NCBI RefSeq assembly: GCF_001659605.2
Contig: NC_035172.2
Location: 31,857,342-31,921,341, forward strand
Source of the DNA: Manihot esculenta
Lineage: Eukaryota > Streptophyta > Magnoliopsida > Malpighiales > Euphorbiaceae
DNA length: 64,000 nt
Direction of reading: 5' to 3'
Shown here piece by piece: positions 1 through 10,517 of this stretch. Position numbers and translations under genes: made by a program. A model generated the notes under the pieces. The model ran no database searches, was not told the DNA's origin, and saw only the letters and a program-made list of their open reading frames with translations. Positions within the stretch are counted from its first letter, which is position 1. Every line of letters begins with the position of its first letter.

Positions 1-1083
1 CTTAGATGGTTTTAAGTTACAAGATTGTTTTGGATTTTAAAGTACAGTTTGAAAATTAATTATTTTAAAATTTATTTACAAAATTATGATAAATTATTAT
101 ATGTTGAAAAGCTAACTCGAGAATAACCTTCAACGACATAGAGACTTAGCTATCCAGTCAGCACAAAGATTTATTGACCTAAGGACAAAAGAAACCAAAA
201 TTAAAGGATCGTGAGAAGAACAACAGCCTAAGATCATGAATGAGAGCTTTCAATTCCCAAGGAGGAGGATTGTGAGAAGAACAAAGCTGAACAACCACTT
301 TTGAATTAGATTCAATCATACAAGGCAGGAAGTTTCTTCTAATAACAAACTGAATAGCAATATGAACTACAAAATATAACAGAATAAAAAAATAAGGTCA
401 TTTCCAAATCACCTTGCTTGACTCGATTTAGCATAACAAGCACCCAATCATGGAATGATCCAACATTCTGTAAATTTGAACTGAATCCTAATCTGGAATC
501 AAATCAAGTAGCACGAGCATGGTGACAAAGAAGAACAAATGCTCTATCGTTTTCTCTGCCTGGTTACACAATGGACAAAATGGAGATGGAGAACATTTTC
601 TTCTAAACAAGTTCACACGGGTAGCCAAAGCATTATTACAAGCTTTTCAAAGAAAATTGAGAATTTTTGGAGCAATAGCAAGCTTCTAGAGATCTGTCCA
701 AAAAGAAAAGTTTCGAACAGATTGGGAAGAAGAAGCTGCCCTTTCAACGATATCCCTCTTTTTAAGCTGGTAACAGACAGATTTAACAGAGACCTGCGCA
801 CACCTAGAATGGTGCCACACTACTTCTAGATCTCTAGCACTCACAGCTAATGGAATACTAAGAATTGCTGTACCTTCATCATGGGAAAGGAATCTGCTAA
901 TAAAATTGAATCCCATTAATTAGTTGCAGGATCAATTAGATCAGCTACATAGATTATTGGATTCCTTTCAGGTCGCTGGCTCTGAATGCGAAAATCTAGT
1001 AAAGAAGGGACCCAAGTATCATTCCACACATTAAGAAAACAGGGACCTGATATATTCCAGTGATACCCCAAACGGATTGCCTC
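1..1083 (-). pseudogene. LINE (L1-type) 3' region, zf-RVT domain remnant
   Basis: On the minus strand, 1143-916 reads through a typical end-of-RT region of plant L1 LINEs, with the phrase FLNVWNDTWVP. Further downstream (about 700-480) come fragments matching the zf-RVT zinc finger, including CPLCNQAEE followed by IEHLFFF, in shifted frames. Several stops and frameshifts break the reading frame, so no protein is expected. It continues the reverse transcriptase that lies to the right, but the copy directly adjoining it is a duplicate (see 1084-1828). The 3' UTR and poly(A) end would be left of the window. The family assignment is firm; the exact domain limits are approximate. Confidence 0.8.
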
Positions 1084-1828
1084 TTTACTGACTAACAGAC
1101 TTCTCCATCCCCAAGATGCTTGTCTACCCACAGGAGCATCCATAAAATTAGAAAAGAAAAAAATAAATACCTTCCATTATACGAGCCCTCAAAGAATGGG
1201 GATGCTTAGTAACTCTCCAGGCTTGTTTTGCTAATAAAGCATCGTTGATTAGGTGCAAGTCATTAAAAACCATGCCTCCCTCTTTCTTACTCCAAGATAA
1301 TTTTTTTCCAGCTCATCCAGTGGATATTTGCTTTATCAAAAGAACTTCTCCATCAAAATTGGGCTACTACTTGATGGATTTCCTGAGTGAAAGTTGTACG
1401 AAGCTTGAAAGAAGTCATGATAAAAGAAGGGATTGTCTGCACAACTACCTTGATAAGAACTTCCTTGCCAGCTTATGAGAGGAGTTTAATTTTCCATCCT
1501 TCAAGCATTTTTATAACTCTCTCCTTAATACAGTTTAAAGCTTGAATTTTTTACCTACCCCACTCCACAAGAATGCCAAGATACTTAGATAGAGATCTAG
1601 AATTTGATAATCCCAGCAATGAGAAATTTTTTTCCTACATAGAAATAGGTACATTATGGCTGAAAGATATATCAGATCTACCAAAATTGATTCTCTGCCC
1701 AGATGCTGCACTATAGGGGTCAAGAATAAGTTTCAGTTGGATAGCTTCCTATTCTAAGAGATAGGATGAAACAACAGGCCAAACAGATCCAAATAATTTT
1801 TTTATCTACTTTTCACTTAGACCCAAAA
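1084..1828 (-). pseudogene. LINE RT segment, duplicate copy 1, with truncated TRIM end
   Basis: This stretch is nearly identical to 4395-5130, with scattered substitutions and a 4-base indel near 1247. It encodes, on the minus strand and in broken frames, the C-terminal part of an L1 reverse transcriptase (phrases such as KYLGIPVEW and GKEVLIK in the cognate copy). At 1762-1766 it carries TAGGA, the target site at which the TRIM of copy 2 is inserted. Positions 1767-1828 are the first ~60 bp of a TRIM LTR, after which the sequence switches abruptly to LINE ORF1 (1837). The TRIM was therefore already present when this segment was duplicated. Confidence 0.75.
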
Positions 1829-1836
1829 GAATAGAA

Positions 1837-2216
1837 GTAGAAGCATTCTGTTTGTTCCTTTTGGTTGAGCGAAAACCCATGAACTTGATCCCAAAAAACT
1901 ACTTGATGAGAAATCAATCTCCTGTATATTCAGATGAGGAGCTCAATCTTTCAGAACAAGAAGATAATTATTGATGGACCAAGGAACCCCTTCCAAAATA
2001 CGTCGCTTATCTCTTTTATGGGAGAAGGTAAAAATGAAAGAGTTCTTCTAATCCCTTAGGTTTTCAATTTTAAAATCAAAAGCCAAATTCTAGATTTTTT
2101 AAAGGATATTTCTCACATGGGTAATAGAGAAAATCTTAGGAGAGTTAATCTTCCTTACAAGAATAATAGATGAGAGGGTTTCAGTGGATTGATTGTCAGT
2201 TTGTAATTTAAGAGTT
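1837..2216 (-). pseudogene. LINE ORF1 fragment, duplicate of 15296-15674
   Basis: About 380 bp here match 15296-15674 almost base for base, starting at GTAGAAGCATTCTG and ending at the shared AAGAGTT. In the right-hand copy it lies in the 5' half of the LINE ORF1. Here it is joined to a truncated TRIM on its left and to the start of a gypsy LTR on its right, so it is out of order relative to the LINE and non-functional. Confidence 0.75.
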
Positions 2217-3863
2217 GATAAAGTATAATTTAGTCCATTTTATATTAATATTTATATGATTTTTGCTTAATTTATGATTTTTAATATTATTTTATAGAAA
2301 ATAGTGAAAAAAAATAATTTAGAGAAAATTTTTCTAAAATTACCTTATTAGAGTAAAAGAGCAAGTCTGCCGTGTTGAATTTAAGACGAACTACAGGAGG
2401 AAGATATTTTGAACTTTAAATCAACAGCACATGTGGCCAGCACCAAAGCACTTCACATGGGCCCCGCCGAAGCTCCTCATTAACTCACGGAACCACGCGC
2501 ACGTCCCATTCCCGCACATGGCCCATTCCCGCTTCAACGCTCACCGTTCAACGCAACTTGGGCCAAGCACCGTGGACCAAGCCGAGCTAACGGACAGCCC
2601 GCTCATTGTGCTTCATCATTCCCGCACGTGGACTGACCTCCTCTACACCCATGCACACTTGATCCACTCCTGCACATGGGACTTCAACAAGGGCCACGCA
2701 CATGGGACTTCACCGTGGACGTTTTCCCACACATGGACCCACCGAGCGCTCAACACCCACGGACAGCCCACTCACGCCTCAACTCTCGCACGTGGGCCAT
2801 CAGCACGCGTGGACAGCAATTGGCAATTAGGACCACTCCTCTGCACCTATTTAAAGGCTCTTCAGTGCACAATTCAATCCCAATTCTAATTCGGCAGTGC
2901 TCGGCGCAAGGTAGAAGGCAGAATTCAATATCCTTCGGTTCTTCTTCTTTTCTTTTCCCTTTTAATTTTTATTTTTCTGTTTTTAATTCAACCAATGAGT
3001 CGCTGAATTTCTTTGATCTAGTTGAATATTGATTGAAACTTCAGTTGTTTAATGGGTTGTGAGGCTTAATCAAATATTATTTAATTTTTGGGAATTCAAT
3101 ATTCATGCAATTTCATATTTAATTCTCATATTATTTTGTTATTGAGATTTACGTTGATTTTTTATTGCAAAATAATTATTTATTAGTTTGAATAATTTAA
3201 GTCCGTAATTGCTTGGATTATTCTTACATGAGAACACTTGGGATAAAACCCAAGGAAATTGTATGATCTAGCGTTATCTCCATACGTTTGGGTAGCTAGG
3301 ATCGAATCTCTCTATTTCTTAATGCAATTGACAATTGTTTTGATGCCTAAGGCTTAAGGACGTTCCTTGGCAATTTGTTAATTAGTAATTAATTAGAGAA
3401 CGTTCCCTAATTGGTTTAATCATAAGGAGAGATAATGGTAGTGAGAAGCGTCTTCCATCTCCATAACTAATCTATTGAATCAACCCAAAAGAACAAAGTG
3501 TATGTGATCAATCCCAACAACTAAAGTGGATCCAATACTTCAACTAAAACTTTCTCATTATTGATTACTCTTTATTTTATTATTTGCTTTCCATTATTAT
3601 TCTCATTATTAGTTTACTACAATCAATCTCAAACCCCCCTGTTATTTTGTTGACAGTTTTGATCCCAATTTTCAGTTTATCTCATTTGATCCCACTTTCA
3701 GTCTTTTATCTCATTTTTAATTTATTATCGTTTCGGTTTATTTTTTTGGTCATAAAAGAGAAATAGGTGAGTTCTCAATTCTCTGTGGATTCGATCCTTT
3801 CACCACTATCTATAGTTGTAAATTGTTGATAACCAGAAAGGTTATTTTTGACCGGTTTCGACA
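2216..3863 (+). mobile_element. Ty3/gypsy 5' LTR (tRNA-Asp primed family)
   Basis: The left edge is set where similarity to the LINE copy at 15674 stops and TGATAAAG begins. The right edge (CGACA) is placed about 16 bp before a tRNA-Asp primer-binding site and is less certain. The U3 part (2420-2830) is GC-rich and holds repeated CACATGGG/CACGTGG words, including CACGTG G-boxes. A TATA-like CTATTTAAAGG follows at about 2849. The R-U5 part is AT-rich. No second LTR is present in the window, so only the 5' end of the element survives. Confidence 0.7.
2846..2860 (+). promoter_or_regulatory. Putative TATA box of the gypsy LTR
   Basis: CCTATTTAAAGGC lies just after the G-box-rich, GC-rich U3 portion of the LTR and before the AT-rich R-U5 portion, the expected place for the LTR promoter. 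Transcription would start roughly 30 bp downstream. This is inferred from sequence and position only. Confidence 0.45.
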
Positions 3864-3879
3864 ACCGCGAGTCAAAAAT

Positions 3880-3896
3880 TGGCGCCGTTGCTGGGG
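3880..3896 (+). other. Primer-binding site, tRNA-Asp
   Basis: TGGCGCCGTTGCTGGGG is complementary, with one mismatch, to the 3' end of plant tRNA-Asp(GUC), which ends CCCCGGCAACGGCGCCA. This PBS is used by Athila/Tat-type gypsy lineages. It fixes the strand of the element as plus and marks the beginning of the internal region. Confidence 0.85.
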
Positions 3897-3908
3897 AATT
3901 GATTTTAC

Positions 3909-4393
3909 TTGTTTATTTTTCTTTCATTACCAGATCTGCCACCCTCAACAATGCTACTGAGCAATTACCTTCTGCACCTACTGTCAAGACTGCTGTTCCA
4001 AGAAACAGAACCAGCTGCTGTCCGAAAGGCAGCCATAAACACTGCTGCTCAAACAACACCTGCTGAATTTGTTGCTATCCAAAAAACAGCATATGCAGAA
4101 ATCACAGAACAAGCGTTACCTGCTGTCCAGGAGATAGCACACACAGAAATTACCTCAACAGAACCAGAATCTGCAGAACCAGCCCTTGCAAACACAGCTG
4201 CAGAAATTGCCCAAACAGCTGCTGAGATGGCTGAATTTCATGTGCAATCTACTGCCCCTGTTCAAAGACCAGCTGGACCTGCTGTACATGCTGATATTGA
4301 ATCAGAAAATCCAGCCAAGAGGGCACCAATACCAAGAGAAAGAACACTGAGAGAGTTGGCAGCCCCTGTTGATGATCAAGAAATTGCCCCTTT
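3909..4393 (+). pseudogene. Truncated 5' internal/gag-leader of gypsy element
   Basis: An open frame follows the PBS and encodes an Ala/Glu/Thr/Pro-rich, low-complexity sequence (runs of AEIAQTAAEMAE type). No capsid or zinc-knuckle motif is reached before the sequence switches at about 4394 into LINE DNA. The open frame runs a few codons into the LINE and stops at 4421. It is best read as the leader or N-terminus of a gag region cut off by rearrangement. I cannot name a domain. Confidence 0.5.
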
Positions 4394-5070
4394 ACCGACT
4401 AATAGACTTCTCCATCCCTAAGATGCTTGTCTACCCACAGGAGCATCCATAAAATTAGAAAAGAAAAAAATAAATACCTTCCATTATACGAGCCCACAAA
4501 GAATGGGAATGCTTAGTAACTATCCAGGCTTGTTTTGCTAATAAAGCATCGTTGATGTGCAAGTCTTTAAAAACCATGCCTCCCTCTTTCTTACTCCAAG
4601 ATAATTTTTTTCCAGCTCATCCAGTGGATATTTGCTTTATCAAAAGAACTTCTCCATCAAAATTGGGCTACTACTTGATGGATTTCCTGAATGAAAGTTG
4701 TACGAAGCTTGAAAGAAGTCATGATAAAAGAAGGGATTGTCTACACAACTACCTTGATAAGAACTTCCTTGCCAGCTTATGAGAGGAGTTTAATTTTCCA
4801 TCCTTCAAGCATTTTTATAACTCTCTCCTTAATATAGTTTAAAGCTTGAATTTTTTACCTATCCCACTCCACAAGAATGCCAAGATACTTAGATAGAGAT
4901 CTAGAATTTGATAATCCTAGCAATGAGAAAATTTTTTCCTACATAGAAATATGTACATTATGGCTGAAAGATATATCAGATTTATCAAAATTGATTCTCT
5001 GCCCAGATGCTGCACTATAGGTGTCAATAATAAGTTTCAGTTGGATAACTTCCTATTCTAAGAGATAGGA
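4394..5070 (-). pseudogene. LINE RT segment, copy 2 (C-terminal RT)
   Basis: Read from 5070 down to 4394, this continues the LINE reverse transcriptase interrupted by the TRIM at 5071-6169. Conceptual translation in broken frames gives L1-RT hallmarks after the palm domain, including an ASGQRINF-like phrase, KYLGIPVEW, GWKIKLLS-like, GKEVLIK and FWW. Its left end at 4394 abuts the truncated gypsy fragment. The same sequence recurs at 1084-1745, and the LINE truly continues leftward only from that copy. Confidence 0.7.
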
Positions 5071-5434
5071 TGAATCAACCTAGTCCAAACTAATCCAAAT
5101 AACTTTTTACCCACTCTTTACTTAACCAAAATAGTTAACTCAAATTATTTAGTATTATATATAATTTTGATTTGCTGTAAACTGCCGATGTGGGACGCGG
5201 TACAAACAAGCAGCTGAATCTAACACTCTTTACTGCTAAATTTGCGATGTCCTTATCGCAACTGAATCGAATACAATTGCTAAACTAGGATTTGACCCTT
5301 GGGTATTGCAGTTCGCTAGTACCTCGGACGGCTCCACCTCATCTCACACGGCTAGCCCTTTTCTCGTAGGTCCACTAGTTCCGCACAATTTGTCTGACTT
5401 AGGGTAATTTTAATACCAATTAAAGCAGTCTAGT

Positions 5435-6021
5435 TGAAACAGCCGGGCCCGAACTGGCCCAAATAACTTTTAGATCCACTTTCCACTTGGCCCAAAATGG
5501 TTAATCCAAGTTATTTAGTAGTTCTGTGCTAGCTATTATATACAAATCAATTTTCTTTCAATTTTCCGATGTGGGACGGATTTGCGCCGCAAATCCGCAA
5601 GCAGGCAGCTGGAAGCAGCTGACCGTCACACTCGGTCCCGCTAAATTTTGCGACGTCCTCGTCGCAACTGAATCCATTACAATTGCTAACCAGAACCGGA
5701 CCCTTAGGTATTGTGGTTCGCTAGTACCTCGGGTGACTCCACCTCGTCTCTCACGGGTAGCCCTTTCCTCGCAGGTCCACTAGCTCCGAACAATTTTTCT
5801 GACCCAGGGTGGCTCTGATACCAATTGAAACAGCCGAGCCCGAACTGGCCCAAATAACTTTTAGATCCACTTTCCACTTGGCCCAAAATGGTTAACCCAA
5901 GTTATTTAGTAGTTCTGTGCTAGCTATTATATACAAATCAATTTTCTTTCAATTTTCCGATGTGGGACGGATTTGCGCCGCAAATCCGCAAGCAGGCAGC
6001 TGGAAGCAGCTGACCGTCACA
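5435..6021 (-). mobile_element. Young TRIM retrotransposon, TSD CTAGT
   Basis: This 587-bp element has two 196-bp LTRs (5435-5630 and 5826-6021) that differ at only two positions I can see. The target duplication CTAGT is at 5430-5434 and 6022-6026. In its own orientation the LTR runs TGTGACGG...GTTTCA. The PBS, complementary to initiator tRNA-Met, is at 5812-5823 (GCTCTGATACCA on the plus strand). A purine stretch next to the 5435-5630 LTR serves as candidate PPT. The 195-bp internal part has no coding capacity, so mobility must have been supplied in trans. It sits inside an older relative, in the same orientation. Confidence 0.9.
5535..5577 (-). promoter_or_regulatory. USE + TATA pair in the TRIM LTR (repeated in 4 LTRs)
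   Basis: On the minus strand GTCCCACATCG (5577-5567) matches the plant U-snRNA upstream sequence element RTCCCACATCG exactly. It is followed 24 bp later by TATATAAT (5542-5535). The same pair with the same 24-bp gap occurs at 5968-5926, 5196-5154 and 6140-6098. In U-snRNA genes the USE-TATA distance decides the polymerase: the short spacing is Pol III-type, about 10 bp more is Pol II-type. A 24-bp gap is closer to the short class. Function is inferred. Confidence 0.6.
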
Positions 6022-6169
6022 CTAGTCCAAATTGACCTAAATAACTTTTGAACCCACTTTTCATTTGACCTAAAATAATTAATGTAGGTTATTTAGTATT
6101 ATATACCATTTCTATTTGCCATAAACCGCCGATGTGGGACGCGGTACAAGTAAGCTGCTGAATCTGACA

Positions 6170-6800
6170 TAGGACATCCGAGGATAATGTCTATTGAAAG
6201 TAAAACCTTGAATGAGATTATAAGATACAACAGTATCCAACATTTTAGAGGGCACATCTGACACCAAAAGAAATAAGTAAAGGGAGATTGGATCTCCTTG
6301 TCTAAGTCCACAATAAGGCCGAAAGGAAAGAGAATGTTCCCTATTGATAACAATCAAATATTGCACTGTTGAAATATAAGAAAAGATCCATTTGATCCAT
6401 GTTTCAGAGAAACCCAATCTTTTCATCACCAAAATGAGAAAATCCCATTTCACTGAATCATAAGCTTTATGGATATCAGCTTTAACCACTATCGCTCCTT
6501 TCCTGCCCTTTCTTCTCTTTTTTAGGGAGTTAAACATTTCATGTGCTATCAGGATGTTATCATGAATAATTCAATGAGGGACAAAGGCAGCTTGAAGCGG
6601 GGAGATAAGATCATTCAACCACGACCTAGCCAAAACTTTTGATATAATTTTGCAACTAAAATTACACAGGGATATAGGTCTATATTCTATAAAGGATTGA
6701 GGATATGCAAGCTTATGAATAAGGAAAATCAAAGATGAATTTAAATGGTCAAGCAAAACACCAGAGTGATAAAAATCCTGAACCAGTTTCATAAAATCAA
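6170..6800 (-). pseudogene. LINE reverse transcriptase, N-terminal and palm part
   Basis: Two minus-strand frames (6792-6571 and 6537-6175) together give the front of an L1-type reverse transcriptase. The motifs are EYRPISLCN with KIISKVLA, ISPLQAAFVP, then KADIHKAYDSVKWDFL and GLRQGDPISLYLF. The frame is broken between the two ORFs and stops again. The catalytic ADD box would lie where the TRIM is inserted or just beyond, and is not intact. The RT family is certain; function is lost. Confidence 0.85.
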
Positions 6801-7936
6801 CCTTTATAAAGTTCTAATGCTTTTGATAAAAAATACCTTGGTAACCATCATGACTTCGAGCTTTGAAGGCTCCTAAGGCAAAAGCAACTGGTCTAACCTC
6901 CTCTTCTAAAAGGAGTTCCAAGCTTAGCATTAATGTCATCAGAAACCAACATCGGGATAACATTAAAGATATTTTCATTAACCAACAACTGATTCTCCTG
7001 AAAGAGATTTCTGAAAAAACCCAAAGCTTCTTTCTTTATATCCCTCTCATTCTCAATCCATAAGCCATTAGCTCCTCTTATCTTGGTTATATGGTTCCTC
7101 TGTCTCCTTTGATTAACTATAGCATAAAAAAACTTTGAATTTTTATCCCTATGAGATAGCCAGTTAACACAAGATTTTTAGTACCAATAAACTTCTTCCT
7201 CAGCTCAAACGGATTTCAGTTGACTTTTAATAACTTGGATTTCCCTTTCTTGGATGGAAAAAAGAAGAGTTATAATACATTCTGTCCAGTCTCGTAGAAA
7301 GCTCTCCTATTTATCTTCAAGTATTCCTAACATTCACTTTACTCCAGCTAAACATTGCGTCTCTGTCGTTTTCCCATAAGATCCCCTAGGGAAGAAACCC
7401 ACACTTCTTGAATAACATGTGAGCAATCTTGAGAGTAAGCACACTGCAAAACAAAAATAAAGTCTTTTTTCAAATAAGACCTCTTAAAATAATGTAAAAT
7501 AAGCGGTCTATGATATGATGCTAATAGTTGACCATGAATCAAATGTCTTTGGTGAAATAATTGTCTCTAGGAAATATTGCAAACAACCTTATCTAAGCAT
7601 TCCATAATTCTTGCTCTCCCCTCTTGTTTGTTAGACTAAGTAAATTTTTTGCCAGAAAAAACCATTTTATCCAGATCAAAATCAAACAAGAAATCATTAT
7701 AAGGACCCATGAATGCCCCTACTTCTTCATTTATCAAACGACGAGTTGCATATGTTAAAATCTCCCATAATTAACCAAGGAATTTCCTGATTCAATACTA
7801 AAAGCTTGATATTATCAATAAATTCCACCCTTTCCTGAACATTTGGGTTCCCATAGACAAAGGTTAAGTGCCACACAACTTTTTGGTACACCATAACATC
7901 AATTTAGTGTTTCGAGGTCTGCAAAATCTATATCTG
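6801..7936 (-). pseudogene. LINE endonuclease C-terminal half and linker to RT
   Basis: Read on the minus strand from 7936, the sequence gives VYGNPNVQERVEFI and then PWLIMGDFN, the conserved GDFN active-site box of AP-like L1 endonucleases. A broken linker follows, including the open frame 7542-7348, towards the reverse transcriptase. Stops and frameshifts are frequent. The N-terminal half of the endonuclease is at 12945-13125, on the other side of the copia insertion, and the two halves join exactly when the insertion and one copy of its TSD (GAAGT) are removed. Confidence 0.8.
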
Positions 7937-7941
7937 GAAGT

Positions 7942-8090
7942 TATTAAGGATAAAGCCTAGCTCTAACTACTTATCTCTAACTTATTGTATAGCTGTAATT
8001 TGTATTCCATATTTTACGCATTCTTAGCTGTAACCTATCTATATAAGTGTTGTACTCTATGCTAATAACATACATACTATTTTTCCTATA
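7942..8090 (+). repeat. 5' LTR of copia element 1
   Basis: 149 bp, TATTAAGG...CCTATA, 147 of 149 positions shared with the 3' copy. The unusual TA...TA ends instead of TG...CA are present in both LTRs. A TATA-like CTATATAAGTG lies near the 3' third (about 8038-8048). Confidence 0.92.
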
Positions 8091-8102
8091 TGGTATCAGA
8101 GC
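8091..8102 (+). other. Primer-binding site of copia element 1 (initiator tRNA-Met)
   Basis: TGGTATCAGAGC abuts the 5' LTR and is the exact PBS complementary to plant initiator tRNA-Met, the usual primer of Ty1/copia elements. Confidence 0.9.
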
Positions 8103-8192
8103 CATTAACAATACTCTAACGAGGTTTTTCTAGATCCAGTTGTTTCTCTTTTCCTATGGCTTCTTCATCTCTTTCTTCTGTTATTCAACTCA

Positions 8193-10517
8193 ATGCTCCC
8201 ACACACCCCGGAACATAATGGAACAGCAGAAAGAAGACATCGTTTTATTGTTGAAACAGGTCTTTCATTATTACATTTTTCTTCTCTGCCAATTGAATTT
8301 TGGTCCTATGCTTTTCTTACGGCTGTCTATTTGATAAATCGTTTGCCTTCTTCTGCTATTTCATTTGCTACACCGTATTTTAAATTGTTTGGCCGATCTC
8401 CAAATTTCACTCGTCTAAAATCTTTTGGGTGTCTCTGTTTCCCTTGGTTGCGTCCTTATATTTCTTCTAAACTGCAGTCTCGATCTCAGCCATGCATTTT
8501 TCTTGGATATTCTACTACTCAATCTGCCTATCGGTGTTACGATCCCATCACTAAGAAGCTATATCTTTCTCGTCATGTTCGATTCGTTGAGCATGTTTTT
8601 CCGTCCAAAGATTGCACTAATGTTACTCAATTTTCTACATTATTTTCTGCTGCCCCCTACACAGGTACTTCGGCTGGGTTTCAAGAGGTTTCTTCTTTTA
8701 TTTCGCCACAGCCAGTGGGTTCTATTCTCCAAGAATCAGTAGCCTTATCTGATACTGTTATGGCAGCCCTGGTAGTACCTCTCAATTCTGGACAACGACA
8801 TACTTCGGTGACTTCGCCTGAGGATGGTTCAGTAATTTCTTTACAAAGCAATTTGCCAATCACTGATTTATTATCTTCTTCAGCAATCCAACCTGTTCCT
8901 GGTTCTGATTCTAGCAGTTCTGTTGTGCCCACTGGTGTCTCTGATCAGCGTCCTCAGCGTCAGCGGAAATTAAATTCTCGGTACTATAATGATGCTTTTA
9001 TTAATATGACCACTAAATATCCTTTGCAAGAGTCTTTGGAGCCTCGAAGTGTTCAGCAAGCTCTACAGATTGGTCATTGGCGTCAAGCTATGGATTCTGA
9101 ATTCCATGCCTTATTGAACAATAACACTTGGGAGTTAGTACCAAAGGCTCAACATACACCCATTGGTTGTAAGTGGGTATTTCGTATAAAGAGAAAACCA
9201 GACGGTACTATCGACAGATACAAGGCCCGCTTAGTTGCTAAAGGTTTTCTTCAACAGGCTGGTCATGATTATTTTGAGACTTTTAGTCCAGTGACCAAAC
9301 CAGTCACAATTCGTGTGGTTCTAAGTCTTGCTGTCTCAAGAGGATGGCCTTTACGGCAACTTGATGTTAATAATGCCTTCCTTCAAGGCACTCTTCATGA
9401 AGAAGTATACATGCAGCAGCCTCCAGGTTATATTGATTCTAATTTTCCAAATTATATTTGTCGATTACGTAAGTCGATCTATGGTCTTAAACAGGCTCCT
9501 CGAGCCTGGTATATTGAACTTACCACATTCCTGCTTTCTCAAGGCTTTCGAAAATCGCATGCAGATGCTTCTCTTTTTATTTATCACTCCAAAGATGTTC
9601 TTGCTTATTTTCTTATATATGTTGATGACATTGTGTTAACTGGCAATACCACGAGGTTTTTGGATGAATGTGTGTCCAAGTTGGCTGCTCGGTTATCTAT
9701 TAAAGACTTGGGCTCTTTACATCATTTTTTAGGTGTTGAGGTTATTCCGACCTCTACAGGGCTGTTTCTTTCTCAACATCGGCATATTCATGATTTACTC
9801 ATTAAGTTTGATATGGCTGGTGCTAAGGAGGCTAGTACACCTTTATCTAGTGAGAAACTTGAACTATGTGATGGATCACCATCGGCAGACTCTACAGTTT
9901 ATCGGCAACTAGTTGGTGCCTTGCAATATTTAGCTATCACTCGTCCTGATGTTTCCTTTGTAGTTAATAGACTTTCGCAGTTCATGCATGCCCCAACACA
10001 GAGGCATTTCCAAGCATTGAAGCGTGTCCTGCGATATTTGAAAGGTACAATTTATTATGGATTATATCTTCGTTCGGACCCTACACATACATTAACTGCG
10101 TTTTCCGATTCTGACTGGGGTGGTACTCTTGAGCAAGGTCGGTCCACTACTGCATATGTCTTGTATCTTGGGTCTAATGTTATCTCATGGAAATCTACCA
10201 AACAGAAGACTGTTTCTCGATCTTCAACTGAGGCCGAATACAAGGCCTTGGCCAATGCTACCGCCGAAATGATTTGGGTTCAGAATTTGTTACAAGATTT
10301 GCATTTGCCTATTAATAAATCTCCAGTTCTTCATTGTGATAATATTGGAGCAACATACTTTTGTGCCAATCCAATATATCACACCAAGATGAAACACCTT
10401 GCATTGGACTACCACTTCGTCAGGGAACGTATACAAGCTGGAAGCTTCGAGTACAACACATTAGCTCAAAGGACCAGTATGCTGATATGTTAACAAAGTC
10501 TCTTGGACGATTACAGT
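8193..10517 (+). pseudogene. Truncated copia polyprotein: integrase C-term, RT, RNase H
   Basis: A long open frame of 766 codons (8193-10493) starts inside the integrase at [14 protein letters not shown] and goes through the GKGKR-like C-terminal region ([15 protein letters not shown]). The reverse transcriptase follows ([39 protein letters not shown]), then RNase H ([30 protein letters not shown]). A gag start codon with the phrase MASSSLSSV at 8156 is fused just upstream but out of frame, showing that gag, protease and the integrase catalytic core were deleted. The last RNase H residues ([16 protein letters not shown]) are in another frame at about 10467-10517, so one late frameshift exists. 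The RT active-site YVDD is intact. Confidence 0.92.

Larger units (their letters stand above)
5071..6169 (-). mobile_element. Older TRIM retrotransposon, TSD TAGGA
   Basis: A miniature LTR retrotransposon lies in minus orientation. The left LTR is about 5071-5219. The right LTR is split by the nested younger TRIM (5421-5434 plus 6027-6169). The target duplication TAGGA flanks it at 5066-5070 and 6170-6174. The internal part (about 5220-5420) is non-coding and ends next to a decayed initiator-Met-type PBS (TAATACCAAT on the plus strand). Without the nested insertion it is about 507 bp. The two LTRs differ at many positions, so it is old. It interrupts the LINE reverse transcriptase. Confidence 0.8.

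Noticed and set aside
2431..3032. Open frames of 152 and 118 codons rich in His/Thr/Pro
   Set aside because: They lie in the U3-R part of the gypsy LTR with repeated CACATGGG/CACGTGG words; no protein-like composition or domain.
9328..9639. 103-codon frame overlapping the copia reverse transcriptase
   Set aside because: Shadow of the RT frame, which carries all the conserved motifs.
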